The position numbers were made by a program, and so were the translations under genes. Positions 1 to 7,646 of a stretch of 64,000 nucleotides of DNA are shown piece by piece. Below the pieces are notes generated by a model. It did no database searches. It saw only the letters and a list, made by a program, of their open reading frames with translations, and was not told where the DNA came from. Each line of letters starts with the position of its first letter. Position 1 is the stretch's first letter. The DNA is taken from assembly GCA_037034305.1 (NCBI GenBank), contig JBAGJY010000003.1, forward strand, positions 124,001-188,000. The letters are read 5' to 3'. This stretch comes from Streptantibioticus_A sp037034305 (GTDB taxonomy: Bacteria; Actinomycetota; Actinomycetes; Streptomycetales; Streptomycetaceae).

Positions 1-297
1 ATGTGCCAGTTCATGGGCGATGTCACTCTTGGTGCGCGCGGGCTCGTTGCAGGGGTTGTAGACAGCGACAATACGGCCGCCCGGCAGATGGAAGGTGGCG
101 GCGGAGAATGCGCCGGGTTGCAGGTTCTCGAGCTCTCGCAGGCTGTCCATGCCGACCAATTCCCGCGCGTCGATCACTTCGACGCGCAGGTGTTCTGCTA
201 GCTGCCGGATGTCCGGGGGGACGTCGGAACGCAGGCCGATCTGCGTGCGCACGCGGTCCGCCAGCCGTTCCGCTTCTGACTTGAACCCTCGTCGCAC
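1..297 (-). CDS. ImmA/IrrE-type metallo-endopeptidase, CapP-like (partial)
   Basis: Reading the minus strand from a GTG at 297 gives an open frame to the window edge (99 codons). The last residues are SDIAHELAH, so the zinc-binding HExxH motif sits exactly at the edge and the catalytic rest lies outside. The upstream part (KSEAERLADRVRTQIGL, then an FHLPGGRIVAVYN strand) fits the ImmA/IrrE family, zinc proteases that cleave XRE repressors. The start is 3 nt after the stop of the XRE gene, so the two are co-transcribed and translationally coupled. Next to a CBASS operon such a pair matches CapP, the protease that releases repression after DNA damage; that role is inference. The frame is clear, but it has no start-to-stop confirmation because it is truncated by the window. 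Confidence 0.85.
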   Translation of the reverse strand, partial: MRRGFKSEAERLADRVRTQIGLRSDVPPDIRQLAEHLRVEVIDARELVGMDSLRELENLQPGAFSAATFHLPGGRIVAVYNPCNEPARTKSDIAHELAH

Positions 298-300
298 TCC

Positions 301-777
301 CTAGCCCCTTTCCCGGGAGCCCATGTCCGAGGCCATCAGCCTGCTCTGCATATCGCTGAGAAGGTCGGAGAGCAATCGACTGGCCTGCGGAGTGAAAGTA
401 GGGGCCGCGCGCAGGTGCACCTTCACCTCGGTTTCGCGGCAGGCCAGACTCCCGTACAGCTCCTTGACCAGCCCGGCGATTTTCTCGGCTGCGGCATCGG
501 TGAGGTTGGGATCGCGCGACAGGTGGTAGGCGATGACCTCCGGGGTGCTCTCCGTACGGAGCCGTGAGGGCTGGAAGAAGCGCTCGGGAGACAGCCCCAG
601 CCAGTCCACGATCCGGGTGAAATTTGCAAGGTCGGGCAAGTGGCCTTTTTCCACCCGGGCGAGGGTGTTGAACGGCACCTCGGCCTGCTCGGCTGCCGCC
701 CGCAGGCTCAGCCCCAGTTGAGTGCGGTGCTGCTGCACAAGCATCTGCAGCGCCTCAATGTCAATGGGTTCGTCCAT
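301..777 (-). CDS. XRE-family transcriptional repressor, CapH-like
   Basis: 158-aa protein with an N-terminal helix-turn-helix (about residues 8-66: LGLSLRAAAEQAEVPFNTLARVEKG) and a roughly 90-residue helical C-terminal region suited to dimerisation and cleavage. I chose the ATG at 777 because AAGGAGGT lies 7 nt upstream; an in-frame start at 843 has no such site. It is divergent from the CBASS operon with 238 bp between and is followed directly by an ImmA/IrrE protease. In known CapH/CapP systems the HTH protein represses the CBASS promoter until the protease cuts it. The family and layout are seen; the specific target is inferred. It could instead be a general phage-type XRE/ImmA switch. 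Confidence 0.85.
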   Translation of the reverse strand: MDEPIDIEALQMLVQQHRTQLGLSLRAAAEQAEVPFNTLARVEKGHLPDLANFTRIVDWLGLSPERFFQPSRLRTESTPEVIAYHLSRDPNLTDAAAEKIAGLVKELYGSLACRETEVKVHLRAAPTFTPQASRLLSDLLSDMQSRLMASDMGSRERG

Positions 778-1015
778 CCTTGCCACCTCCTTCCGCCGGG
801 CGACTTTGAGCGCACCGTAGCGTGGTGACTCTAGGACGATCACCTAGGCCTGATCATTGCACCCCTCCGTTACGCGCCTTCGAACCAGTTGTACCTCGAT
901 CGGTACACGTCGTACAGTGTGAGTCAAGGCTGGTCTCTCTGGCTGTATTCCGGACCTCCAGCACCGCTGTGCACTTCTGTTCGCCTTGCCGTGTGGATCC
1001 GGAAGGGGCCGCCTG
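778..1015. promoter_or_regulatory. Divergent promoter region of the XRE/protease pair and the CBASS operon
   Basis: This 238-bp segment separates the two divergent transcription units. It holds two inverted repeats: GATCA-N8-TGATC at 838-855 and TGTACC-N6-GGTACA at 890-907, the latter followed by another GTAC at 912. Either is a reasonable operator for the XRE repressor. No confident -10/-35 pair was identified. It is less GC-rich than the core genes. Confidence 0.5.
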
Positions 1016-1933
1016 ATGAGCGAAACCGCACGACTGCATGCCTTGCCCCGCTCCCTGCCTGATGTCTCGACGCAGGGGATCGCGGACGCCCGCCTTCTGC
1101 CGGACGAGGACTTCCGGGAAGCGTGGTCGAGCATCACACTGCCCGCTGACATGAAGGAGCGGATGCTCCGCGGCGCCGTGGCCAGCATCCGACTGCGCCA
1201 GGCTGTCCCCTTCGACGCCGTGCCGTTGCACGGCATCACACTGCTCACCGGTGAACCGGGCGTCGGCAAGACCACCGCCGCGCGGGGGCTCGCCGACAAG
1301 ATCGCCCGCACCCTCGGCTCGTCCACCCCGTGGTTGTTCGTCGAAGTCGACCCCCACGCTCTGGCCAGCGCTTCGCTCGGACGAAGTCAGCGCAGTGTGG
1401 AGGCCCTATTCGGCACCGTCATCGAAGAACTGGCATTCGCCGGACCGCTGGTGGTGCTGGTCGACGAGGTCGAGACTCTCCTCACCGATCGGGCGGCTTT
1501 GTCCATGGACGCCAACCCCATTGACGTTCATCGCGCTGTGGACGCGGCCCTTGTCGGGCTCGACCGCCTCGCACGCCGGCACACGGACCTCTTCGTCCTC
1601 GCCACCAGCAACTTTTCGGACGCGATCGACCCGGCTCTGGCATCCCGCGCAGACAACGTCATCCGGGTGCCGCTCCCTGACCACGGCGCACGGCGCTGGA
1701 TCCTGGAGCACACTGTCGCGGCGATCGCCCGTGCGTTCCCCGGAGCACAGTCACTGACCGCAGTCGAGGCCCTTGATGCGGCGGCCGAGCGCGCCGAGGG
1801 CTTGGACGGTCGGCGTCTGCGCAAGGCAGTCGCCGCGGCGTGCGCGTACCGGCCGGAGACCCAGGGCGACCCGAACCGGGTCAGCCTCCAGGACCTCCTG
1901 GGCGCCATCGACCACGCTCGGGAGACAGCATGA
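1016..1933 (+). CDS. cap6: TRIP13/Pch2-like AAA+ ATPase of type III CBASS (Cap6)
   Basis: 305-aa AAA+ ATPase. Walker A GEPGVGKTT is at residues 79-87, Walker B LVVLVDE ends at D150-E151, the sensor-1 region ATSNF is at 196-200, an arginine-finger region LASRAD is near 211 and a sensor-2 region GRRLRK is near 267. Bacterial TRIP13 proteins unfold the N-terminus of closed HORMA proteins and so switch off the CD-NTase between infections. Context confirms this: two HORMA-type genes and a CD-NTase follow with overlapping starts. ATG at 1016 is preferred over 986 because GGAAGGGG precedes it. The stop overlaps the next start as ATGA. First gene of the CBASS operon. Confidence 0.9.
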   Translation: MSETARLHALPRSLPDVSTQGIADARLLPDEDFREAWSSITLPADMKERMLRGAVASIRLRQAVPFDAVPLHGITLLTGEPGVGKTTAARGLADKIARTLGSSTPWLFVEVDPHALASASLGRSQRSVEALFGTVIEELAFAGPLVVLVDEVETLLTDRAALSMDANPIDVHRAVDAALVGLDRLARRHTDLFVLATSNFSDAIDPALASRADNVIRVPLPDHGARRWILEHTVAAIARAFPGAQSLTAVEALDAAAERAEGLDGRRLRKAVAAACAYRPETQGDPNRVSLQDLLGAIDHARETA

Positions 1934-2397
1934 GCGTCATCGCACGCCGCGTCGCCTCGGTTCCCCATCGCACGTCGTCCCAGACCTGGCAGGCGATCGT
2001 CGACCTGCTTGCCCCGGGTACGGGAGCGGCCCGCGCCGCCCTGCTCTCGGTAACCGGGCCAGCTGCCCTGATCATCGCCGAGGAATACACGAGCAACGCG
2101 CCCATCGTTGTCCTGCCCGCAGCAGGCCCACGCATCAGGATCCGCACAGTGCACGGCCGCGATGTCGTCGACGCTTCCGAAGACGAGGCTCCCCTGATGT
2201 CCCGCCCGCTGGACCAGCCAGGCTGGCACCTCTCATTGCCCTGCGCCGAGGACGACCTGGACGAGCTGCGCACAGCCCTCGCCGGACACGCACAGATCAG
2301 CGTCCGCGCCCTCGACGACGGGGTCCCTGACGAGCCCAAGGCTCACGCCGGCGCAGCCCGGATCGTCATCAACACCGACGAGTTGGAGCTGCCATGA
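1930..2397 (+). CDS. HORMA-like accessory protein of type III CBASS (second HORMA, Cap8-like)
   Basis: 156 aa between the TRIP13 and HORMA genes, overlapping both as ATGA. The N-terminal part (TWQAIVDLLAPG, AALIIAEEYTSNAPIVV) and the SLPCAEDDLDEL segment resemble a conserved family that I associate with CBASS operons. Some type III systems carry two HORMA proteins, one that closes on peptides and one that does not, so I infer this is the second. It has no transmembrane segment or catalytic motif. The assignment rests on operon position and a weak sense of family resemblance, so the fold is uncertain; a dedicated assembly factor with another fold is the alternative. Confidence 0.6.
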   Translation: MSVIARRVASVPHRTSSQTWQAIVDLLAPGTGAARAALLSVTGPAALIIAEEYTSNAPIVVLPAAGPRIRIRTVHGRDVVDASEDEAPLMSRPLDQPGWHLSLPCAEDDLDELRTALAGHAQISVRALDDGVPDEPKAHAGAARIVINTDELELP

Positions 2398-2915
2398 GCA
2401 CTGCCGTCCACGTCAACACCTATGCCCATGCCGTCACTCACGTGTCGACCGGCCTCATCCGGAGCCTCCGCCAGATCGTGAAGGAGAGCGGACTGAACCC
2501 GGCCAAGATGGCCAGCCAATGGGCAACCCTTGAGAACGGCGTCGAGGCTTGGCTCACCTCCTGGCACCTGCGTTCTCTCGTGCTGGAGATCTACGACCCG
2601 AGCCCGCCGATTGGAGACGATCTCGTCGGGCGCTTCGACTTCACCATCAACTACGGCTACTACCCGGACGCCGACGGTGAGTTGTGGCTCGATCCGGACA
2701 CCGTCTACTACACCGTCCGCAAGGTCGGCGCCTATCCGTCCCTGTGTGACTACCGGATCGTTGCGGACACCAAGCCTGGGCGTCCGGACGTCGCCGGATG
2801 GTCCACAACCAGGCTGCGCTCCACCGCCGGATTCACACGCCACGAGGTTGGCACCGCCATCGGCGGCGGCAGCCTCGGCGCCGGACTCGCCTACTACTCC
2901 CGGACAGGATCATGA
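2394..2915 (+). CDS. cap7: Bacterial HORMA-domain protein of type III CBASS (Cap7)
   Basis: 173 aa. The start STAVHVNTYAHAVTHVSTGL followed by IRSLRQIVKESGL is the characteristic N-terminal helix of bacterial HORMA proteins. The middle (LVLEIYDP, VGRFDFTINYGY, DTVYYTV) is the beta-rich core, and a C-terminal tail with GGGSLGAGLAYY is likely the mobile safety-belt region. HORMA proteins sense a peptide, close around it, and then bind and activate the CD-NTase; TRIP13 reopens them. It overlaps the genes on both sides by 4 nt, so stoichiometric expression with its partners is likely. Confidence 0.85.
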   Translation: MSTAVHVNTYAHAVTHVSTGLIRSLRQIVKESGLNPAKMASQWATLENGVEAWLTSWHLRSLVLEIYDPSPPIGDDLVGRFDFTINYGYYPDADGELWLDPDTVYYTVRKVGAYPSLCDYRIVADTKPGRPDVAGWSTTRLRSTAGFTRHEVGTAIGGGSLGAGLAYYSRTGS

Positions 2916-3799
2916 TCAGCATCAGCGAGGCCTTCGAGAAATTCCGCGGCAACCTGGAGATCACGCCGACGGAGTCTGCTCAAGCCAGCAACCGTCAGCA
3001 ACGGATGCGCGAGCACCTCGACGACAGCCACCTCGACATCGACGACACATTCCTCACCGGTGCCTACCGGCGGGCCACCAAGACCAAGCCGCTCGCCGAC
3101 GTCGACATCATGGTCGTGCTCAGTGACCGGACCTACCTCGACAAGCATCCCCACGAAGTACTCGAGGCCGTACGCAAGATCCTGGCGCCGATCTACGGCG
3201 AGGACCGGGTGTGCTGCGACCGACGTGCCGTGCGCGTCGACTTCGGCGTGAAGCTGGTCGACGACCTCACGGGCGACGTGGTTTCGTTCGACGTCGTGCC
3301 CGCCTTCATCGAAGTCGACCACTACCTGATCCCCGACGACGTACTCGCCAAGTGGATCCCCACCAACCCCAAGATCCACGAGGAACTCGCCGTCCAAGCG
3401 AACAAGGACTTCTCCGAGCAGTGGAAGCCCCTCGTGAAGATGATCAAGACCTGGAACCGTCACCACGGTCACCCCATCGAGGCATCGTTCCTCATCGAGG
3501 TCATGGCGCTGGAACTCATCACAGGTGACTGGGTCGGGCCCTACCCGCGGGAGCTGCGCCAGTTCTTCGCCACCGCCGTCAACGCCATTACGAAGCCTTG
3601 GCCGGACCCTGCCCACCTCGGCCCGGACGTCTCCGACATGTTCGACGGACACCCCGAAAAGCTCCAGGCCGCACAGACGGCCCTGCGAGCCGCAGAGGCT
3701 GCGTGCACCGAGGCACTTCGGCTCGAACGCGCGGGACGTACCGGCGATGCACTGGCCCAGTGGCAGACGCTCTTCGGTCCTCTCTTCACCAAGTCATGA
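2912..3799 (+). CDS. CBASS CD-NTase (SMODS-type cyclic oligonucleotide synthase)
   Basis: 295 aa. The nucleotidyltransferase core has FLTGAYRRATK (residues 47-57) followed by the metal-binding pair D63-x-D65 in PLADVDIMVV and a third acidic residue D127 in SFDVVPAF. These are the DNA polymerase beta-fold catalytic carboxylates of cGAS/DncV-like enzymes, and the C-terminal helical part (KMIKTWNRHHG onward) matches the SMODS family. It would make a cyclic di- or trinucleotide when activated by HORMA. The usual G-S of the first motif reads G-A here. ATG at 2912 overlaps the previous stop, and its stop overlaps the effector start. The nucleotide product cannot be told from sequence alone. Confidence 0.92.
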   Translation: MISISEAFEKFRGNLEITPTESAQASNRQQRMREHLDDSHLDIDDTFLTGAYRRATKTKPLADVDIMVVLSDRTYLDKHPHEVLEAVRKILAPIYGEDRVCCDRRAVRVDFGVKLVDDLTGDVVSFDVVPAFIEVDHYLIPDDVLAKWIPTNPKIHEELAVQANKDFSEQWKPLVKMIKTWNRHHGHPIEASFLIEVMALELITGDWVGPYPRELRQFFATAVNAITKPWPDPAHLGPDVSDMFDGHPEKLQAAQTALRAAEAACTEALRLERAGRTGDALAQWQTLFGPLFTKS

Positions 3800-4719
3800 C
3801 CGCCGGCCAGCAGCCTCCCGTACCACCGGGCGCCTCCGCCCGGATCAAGGAACGCCAGGACCAGCCCGAACACCTCAACAGGCTGCTGGCCTACTCCCAC
3901 CTGTACAACACAGCGATACGGTGGCGCCGCATCAGGACCTGGGGCAACGTCCTGATGGCTCTGAGCGCGCCAATCTTCGCGGTGTTCCTCTCGTCAGGTG
4001 CGAGCACTCGCGGGGCGATTGCTGCCGCCTGGCTGGTGCTGGGAAGGACCGTACTCAACAGCCTGGAGCAGAGCTACTCCCTGCAAGGCGCGAATATCCA
4101 GGAGCTATACGACACCAAGCTCTTCCACCTGCCTTGGAATCAGGCCCTGGTCGGCAGACAACCTGTTCCGGACGACGTCTCCTCGGCCACCCGCAAAATC
4201 CGTGACCCCGGCCCTTACATCGACTGGTACAGCATCAACTTGGGCGACACCCCGTGGCCAGGCGACGTCCTCCTCTGTCAGCGGCAAAGTGCGGTCTGGA
4301 GCCGCCGGGATCACCAGGCGTATGGCACATTCCTGGTGATCAGCGGCGGCACGTGGGCTCTCGCCATCATCGTTCTCGCCCTCGTACGTGACATGACGCT
4401 GCTCGCCTTCCTCGTGGCGCTGTTTCTGCCCAGCGTCGCAGCGCTCCTCGACACCATCGAACTCGCCCGTGAGCACTGGCGGCAGTCCACCAAACGCCGA
4501 CAAGTCGAGGACGACATCCACGACGTATGGAACAAACACCAGGACAGCCCGGGAGACATCCCACTTGGAGAGTGCCGACGCCTCCAGGACGCCACCTACC
4601 TCCTTCGGCGGGACGGCCCGCCTGTACCCAAGTGGTTCTACTACCGGCGCCGCCCGGAAGCCGCCGCGGTCACCGACGACGGCACCACTTCCTTGCGTTC
4701 ATCGTCAGGTCCCAGTTGA
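3796..4719 (+). CDS. S-4TM family pore-forming CBASS effector
   Basis: 307 aa. After a soluble N-terminus (IKERQDQPEHLNRLLAYSHL) come two hydrophobic segments near residues 50-67 and 73-88, a soluble middle with ELYDTKLFHLPWN and DWYSINLGD, then two more segments near 177-197 and 201-220 and a charged tail. The paired-TM layout and the YDTKLF-LPWN and LLCQR motifs fit the SMODS-associated 4TM effectors, thought to open membrane pores when they bind the cyclic nucleotide. It is the last gene of the operon and overlaps the CD-NTase by 4 nt. The TM positions are my reading of hydrophobicity, not a computed prediction. Confidence 0.85.
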   Translation: MTAGQQPPVPPGASARIKERQDQPEHLNRLLAYSHLYNTAIRWRRIRTWGNVLMALSAPIFAVFLSSGASTRGAIAAAWLVLGRTVLNSLEQSYSLQGANIQELYDTKLFHLPWNQALVGRQPVPDDVSSATRKIRDPGPYIDWYSINLGDTPWPGDVLLCQRQSAVWSRRDHQAYGTFLVISGGTWALAIIVLALVRDMTLLAFLVALFLPSVAALLDTIELAREHWRQSTKRRQVEDDIHDVWNKHQDSPGDIPLGECRRLQDATYLLRRDGPPVPKWFYYRRRPEAAAVTDDGTTSLRSSSGPS

Positions 4720-4812
4720 GACGGCCGCGTTGTTGCCGACCACGGGTGGCTGCTGATCGGATTGAGTTCTCAGAACGACAACTTAAAAGCCGACACCTGA
4801 CTTGACTAATGA
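4720..4812. other. Right junction of the CBASS island with dnaE2
   Basis: 93 bp between the effector stop and the dnaE2 remnant. It is relatively AT-rich and contains a short hairpin GTTCT-C-AGAAC. In the dnaE2 frame there are stops at 4798-4800, 4807-4809 and 4810-4812, and polymerase homology begins with the very next codons. This pinpoints the island boundary to within a few bases of 4813. No tRNA, integrase or obvious att repeat is visible on this side. Confidence 0.7.
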
Positions 4813-6348
4813 ACCGGCCAGCGCGACCTGATCGGACGGCTGCAACCCAGCACCTTCCACGACCTGGTGGTCGACATCTCGCTGTTCCGGCCCGGCCCGG
4901 TGGCCGCCGACATGGTGCGCCCCTTCATCGAGGCCAGGCACGGCCGCAGGCAGCCGCGCTACCCGCACCCCGATCTGGCGGAAGTGCTGAAGGAGACCTA
5001 TGGAGTCGTGGTCTTCCATGAACAGGTGATCGAGATCATCCGGATCATGACCGGCTGCGGGCGAGACGAGGCCGACGAGAAGCGGCGTGCGCTGTCCGAC
5101 CCCGACCTGCAGGGGCGGATGCGGGCCTGGTTCACCGCGCGGGCGCGCGCCCGGAACTACTCGCCCGAGGTCATCAGGCACACCTGGGAGATCCTGGAGG
5201 CCTTCGGCTCCTACGGCTTCTGCAAGGCGCACGCGGTCGCCTTCGCCGTACCGACCTACCAGTCGGCCTGGCTCAAGTCCCACCATCCGGCGGCCTTCTA
5301 CGCCGGAGTGCTCACCCACGACCCCGGCATGTACCCCAAGCGGCTGCTGCTCGCCGACGCGCGGCGGCGCGGGGTGCCGGTGCTGCCGCTGGACGTGAAC
5401 CGGTCCGGCGCGGACTATCGAATCGAACTGGTGTCCGGCGAGTGGGGTCTGCGGCTGGCGCTGTCCGAGGTGCACGGCATCAGTGAGCAGGAGGCCGCCC
5501 GCCTGGTCGCCGGGCAGCCGTACTCCTCGCTGTCGGACCTGTGGCAGCGGGCCCGCCCCAGCCGCCCGGTCGCCGAACGGCTGGTCAGGGTCGGCGCGTT
5601 GGACGCCTTCGGGCCGAACCGGCGGGACCTGCTGCTCCAGACCGCCGAGCTGCACCGCGGCGCCAGGTCCGCCCGGGACGGCCAACTCCCGCTGCCCACC
5701 GGCGAGACGGACTCCGCCGTGGCCCGCACCGGACTGCCCGACATGGACGACGGCGAACGGCTGGGCGCCGAACTCGGAGTGCTCGGCATGGACGCCTCCC
5801 GGCACCTGATGGACGACCAGCGGGCGTTCCTGGGGGAGTTGGGAGTGGTCCCCGCGAACCGGCTGGGCGCGGTGCGCAGCGGTGAGACCGTCCTCGTCGC
5901 CGGGGCGAAGGCGGCCACCCAGACCCCGCCGATCCGCTCCGGGCGCCGCGTCATCTTCACCACCCTGGACGACGGTACCGGCCTGGTCGACCTCGCCTTC
6001 TTCGACGACAGCCACGCCGCCTGCGCGCACACCGTCTTCCACTCCTGGCTGCTGCTGGTGCGCGGGGTGGTGCAGCGACGCGGTCCGCGCAGTCTCAGCG
6101 TGGTCGGCGCCGCCGCGTGGAACCTCGCGGAACTGGCCGAACTGCGCGAGGAAGGCGGGCTGCCCGCGGTCGCCGAACGGCTGGCGGCGGTCGCGGGACC
6201 GCCGGGGGAGGCGGACGGCGCCGACGGCCGCCGACTCCACCTGCCCACCGGCTACCAGCTGCACCCGTGGGCCGACCTCCAGCCGCCCGGCGAAGGCGCC
6301 GCCACCGGCCGCAAACTGTGGCACTCCAGCCCAGGGAGCGCGGGATGA
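4813..6348 (+). pseudogene. dnaE2: DnaE2-type DNA polymerase III alpha, C-terminal remnant
   Basis: About 511 codons. Homology starts directly after in-frame stops with TGQRDLIGRLQP and DISLFRPGPVAADM, the finger-domain region of DnaE-type polymerases, and continues through FGSYGFCKAHAVAFA, a helix-hairpin-helix region, and an OB-fold (GRRVIFTTLDDGTGLVDLAFF) to the C-terminus. Full-length proteins are roughly 1,050-1,150 aa; the PHP domain and the palm with the catalytic aspartates are missing. A start could only come from internal codons such as GTG 4867, so it should not make an active polymerase. It overlaps the ImuB-like gene by ATGA, as in an intact cassette. I infer that insertion of the CBASS island split the gene; the 5' half may lie left of the window. 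Confidence 0.85.
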
Positions 6349-7436
6349 CCGGACGTCAGGCACCTGATGCGGTGATCCGGTTCACCGGGTCGCCCGGCGA
6401 CGGCGCCGGACGACGGCTCACCCTGGTGTCCACACCGCGGCTCGTACCGCATGTGCTGTACGTCCATCTGCACCCCGCGCAGGGCGCCGCGCTGACCGAG
6501 GAGTCCTACGGGGCGCTGCTCGCCCTGCTCGGTGGGATCACCCCGGTGGTGGAGGCGCTGCCGCCCGATGCCGCGCTCGCCGACGTGCGGGGCAGCCTGC
6601 GCTACTTCGGGCGCACCGCCGAGGAGTTGGCCGACCTGATCAGGGTGCGGGCGCTGGCCCGCTACGGCGTGGACTGCACCATCGGCGTCGCCGTCAACCC
6701 CGTGCTGGCCCGGATGGTCGCGTACGACGGTCAGCGCGGTGCGGTGCGCACGCTGTCCGCCGCGCCGGACGCGATCGCCGCCTTCCTCGCCGGTAAGCCC
6801 GCCGCCGCGCTGCACGGCGTTGGGCCCGCCACCGCGCGGCTGCTCGGCGACTACGGACTGGACAGCGTCGGCCGGATCGCCGCCGCGCCACTGGGCACCC
6901 TGCAGCGCATCCTCGGCGTGAGCGCGGGGCGCCGGGTGTACGAACGGGCCCGCGGCATCGACCCGACGCCGGTCACCCCGAACGCCCCGGCCCGCTCCAT
7001 CGGCGGTGAACGCCGCTTCGACCGCGACGAGTTGGACCCGGAGCGGCACCGCCGCGCGCTGCTGTCGCTCACCGACGAACTGGGCGCGCGGCTGCGGGGC
7101 GCGGGCCAGGTCGCTCGTTCCCTGACCCTCACCGTGCGCTACGCCGACCGTTCGACCACCGCCCGTACCCGCGCACTGCCCGAACCGACCGGGCACACCG
7201 CGGCGCTCACCGACGCGGCGTACCGGATGTATACGGCGCTCGGGCTGCAACGCGCCCGGGTGCGGGCGCTGGCGCTGCGCGCCGAGGGTCTCAACGACGC
7301 CGAACTCGCCGCCCACCAGCTCTCTTTGGACCCGGGGGACGACAAGGCCCGGCGCATAGAGGAGGCCACCGACCGTGCCCGCGCCCGCTTCGGCGCCGGA
7401 GTGCTCGGTCCGGCGGCGGCGCTCGGCGTGGCGTAG
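6345..7436 (+). CDS. Y-family DNA polymerase-like protein, ImuB-type
   Basis: 363 aa with the Y-family fold: a palm/finger region, a helix-hairpin-helix (AALHGVGPATARLLGDYGL) and a little-finger domain with RSIGGERRFDRDELD. The catalytic motifs are degraded: where an active enzyme has the first metal-binding Asp in a VDMDAFFAS-type motif, this one reads YVHLHPAQGA, and the SxDE motif reads PPDAALADV. That is the pattern of ImuB, the catalytically dead partner that ties DnaE2 to the sliding clamp in mutagenic repair. Start ATG overlaps the dnaE2 stop. With DnaE2 broken, its present role is doubtful. Confidence 0.75.
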   Translation: MTGRQAPDAVIRFTGSPGDGAGRRLTLVSTPRLVPHVLYVHLHPAQGAALTEESYGALLALLGGITPVVEALPPDAALADVRGSLRYFGRTAEELADLIRVRALARYGVDCTIGVAVNPVLARMVAYDGQRGAVRTLSAAPDAIAAFLAGKPAAALHGVGPATARLLGDYGLDSVGRIAAAPLGTLQRILGVSAGRRVYERARGIDPTPVTPNAPARSIGGERRFDRDELDPERHRRALLSLTDELGARLRGAGQVARSLTLTVRYADRSTTARTRALPEPTGHTAALTDAAYRMYTALGLQRARVRALALRAEGLNDAELAAHQLSLDPGDDKARRIEEATDRARARFGAGVLGPAAALGVA

Positions 7437-7529
7437 CCGTATGGCGGCTCGGGGGCGAGCGGCCAAGTGGTGGTGACAGTTCCGCTAAGCCCTGGCCAAT
7501 TCTTTACCGACACGAAACTAGCGGGCGTT

Positions 7530-7582
7530 GTTACTTGCCCGTAACTATAGCTTCACACGCCATCTTGTGGTCCGGATCACAA
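7530..7582 (+). promoter_or_regulatory. Lipase upstream region: two inverted repeats, one CRP-like
   Basis: GTTAC-N6-GTAAC lies at 7530-7545. At 7565-7582 TTGTGGTCCGGATCACAA is an 18-bp palindrome with one mismatched pair, close to the TGTGA-N6-TCACA form bound by CRP-family regulators. They lie 65-117 nt upstream of the lipase start, a normal place for operators. The regulator identity is inference. Confidence 0.5.
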
Positions 7583-7646
7583 AGCGTCAGCTCGGGAGTC
7601 GCTCCCTGCCTCAGCACAGCCCTGCCTGAAATGTGAGGAGACCACG

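Noticed and set aside
4720..4812. Attachment site or integrase near the island end
   Set aside because: No tRNA fragment, direct repeat or recombinase gene is visible in the window; the other end lies outside.
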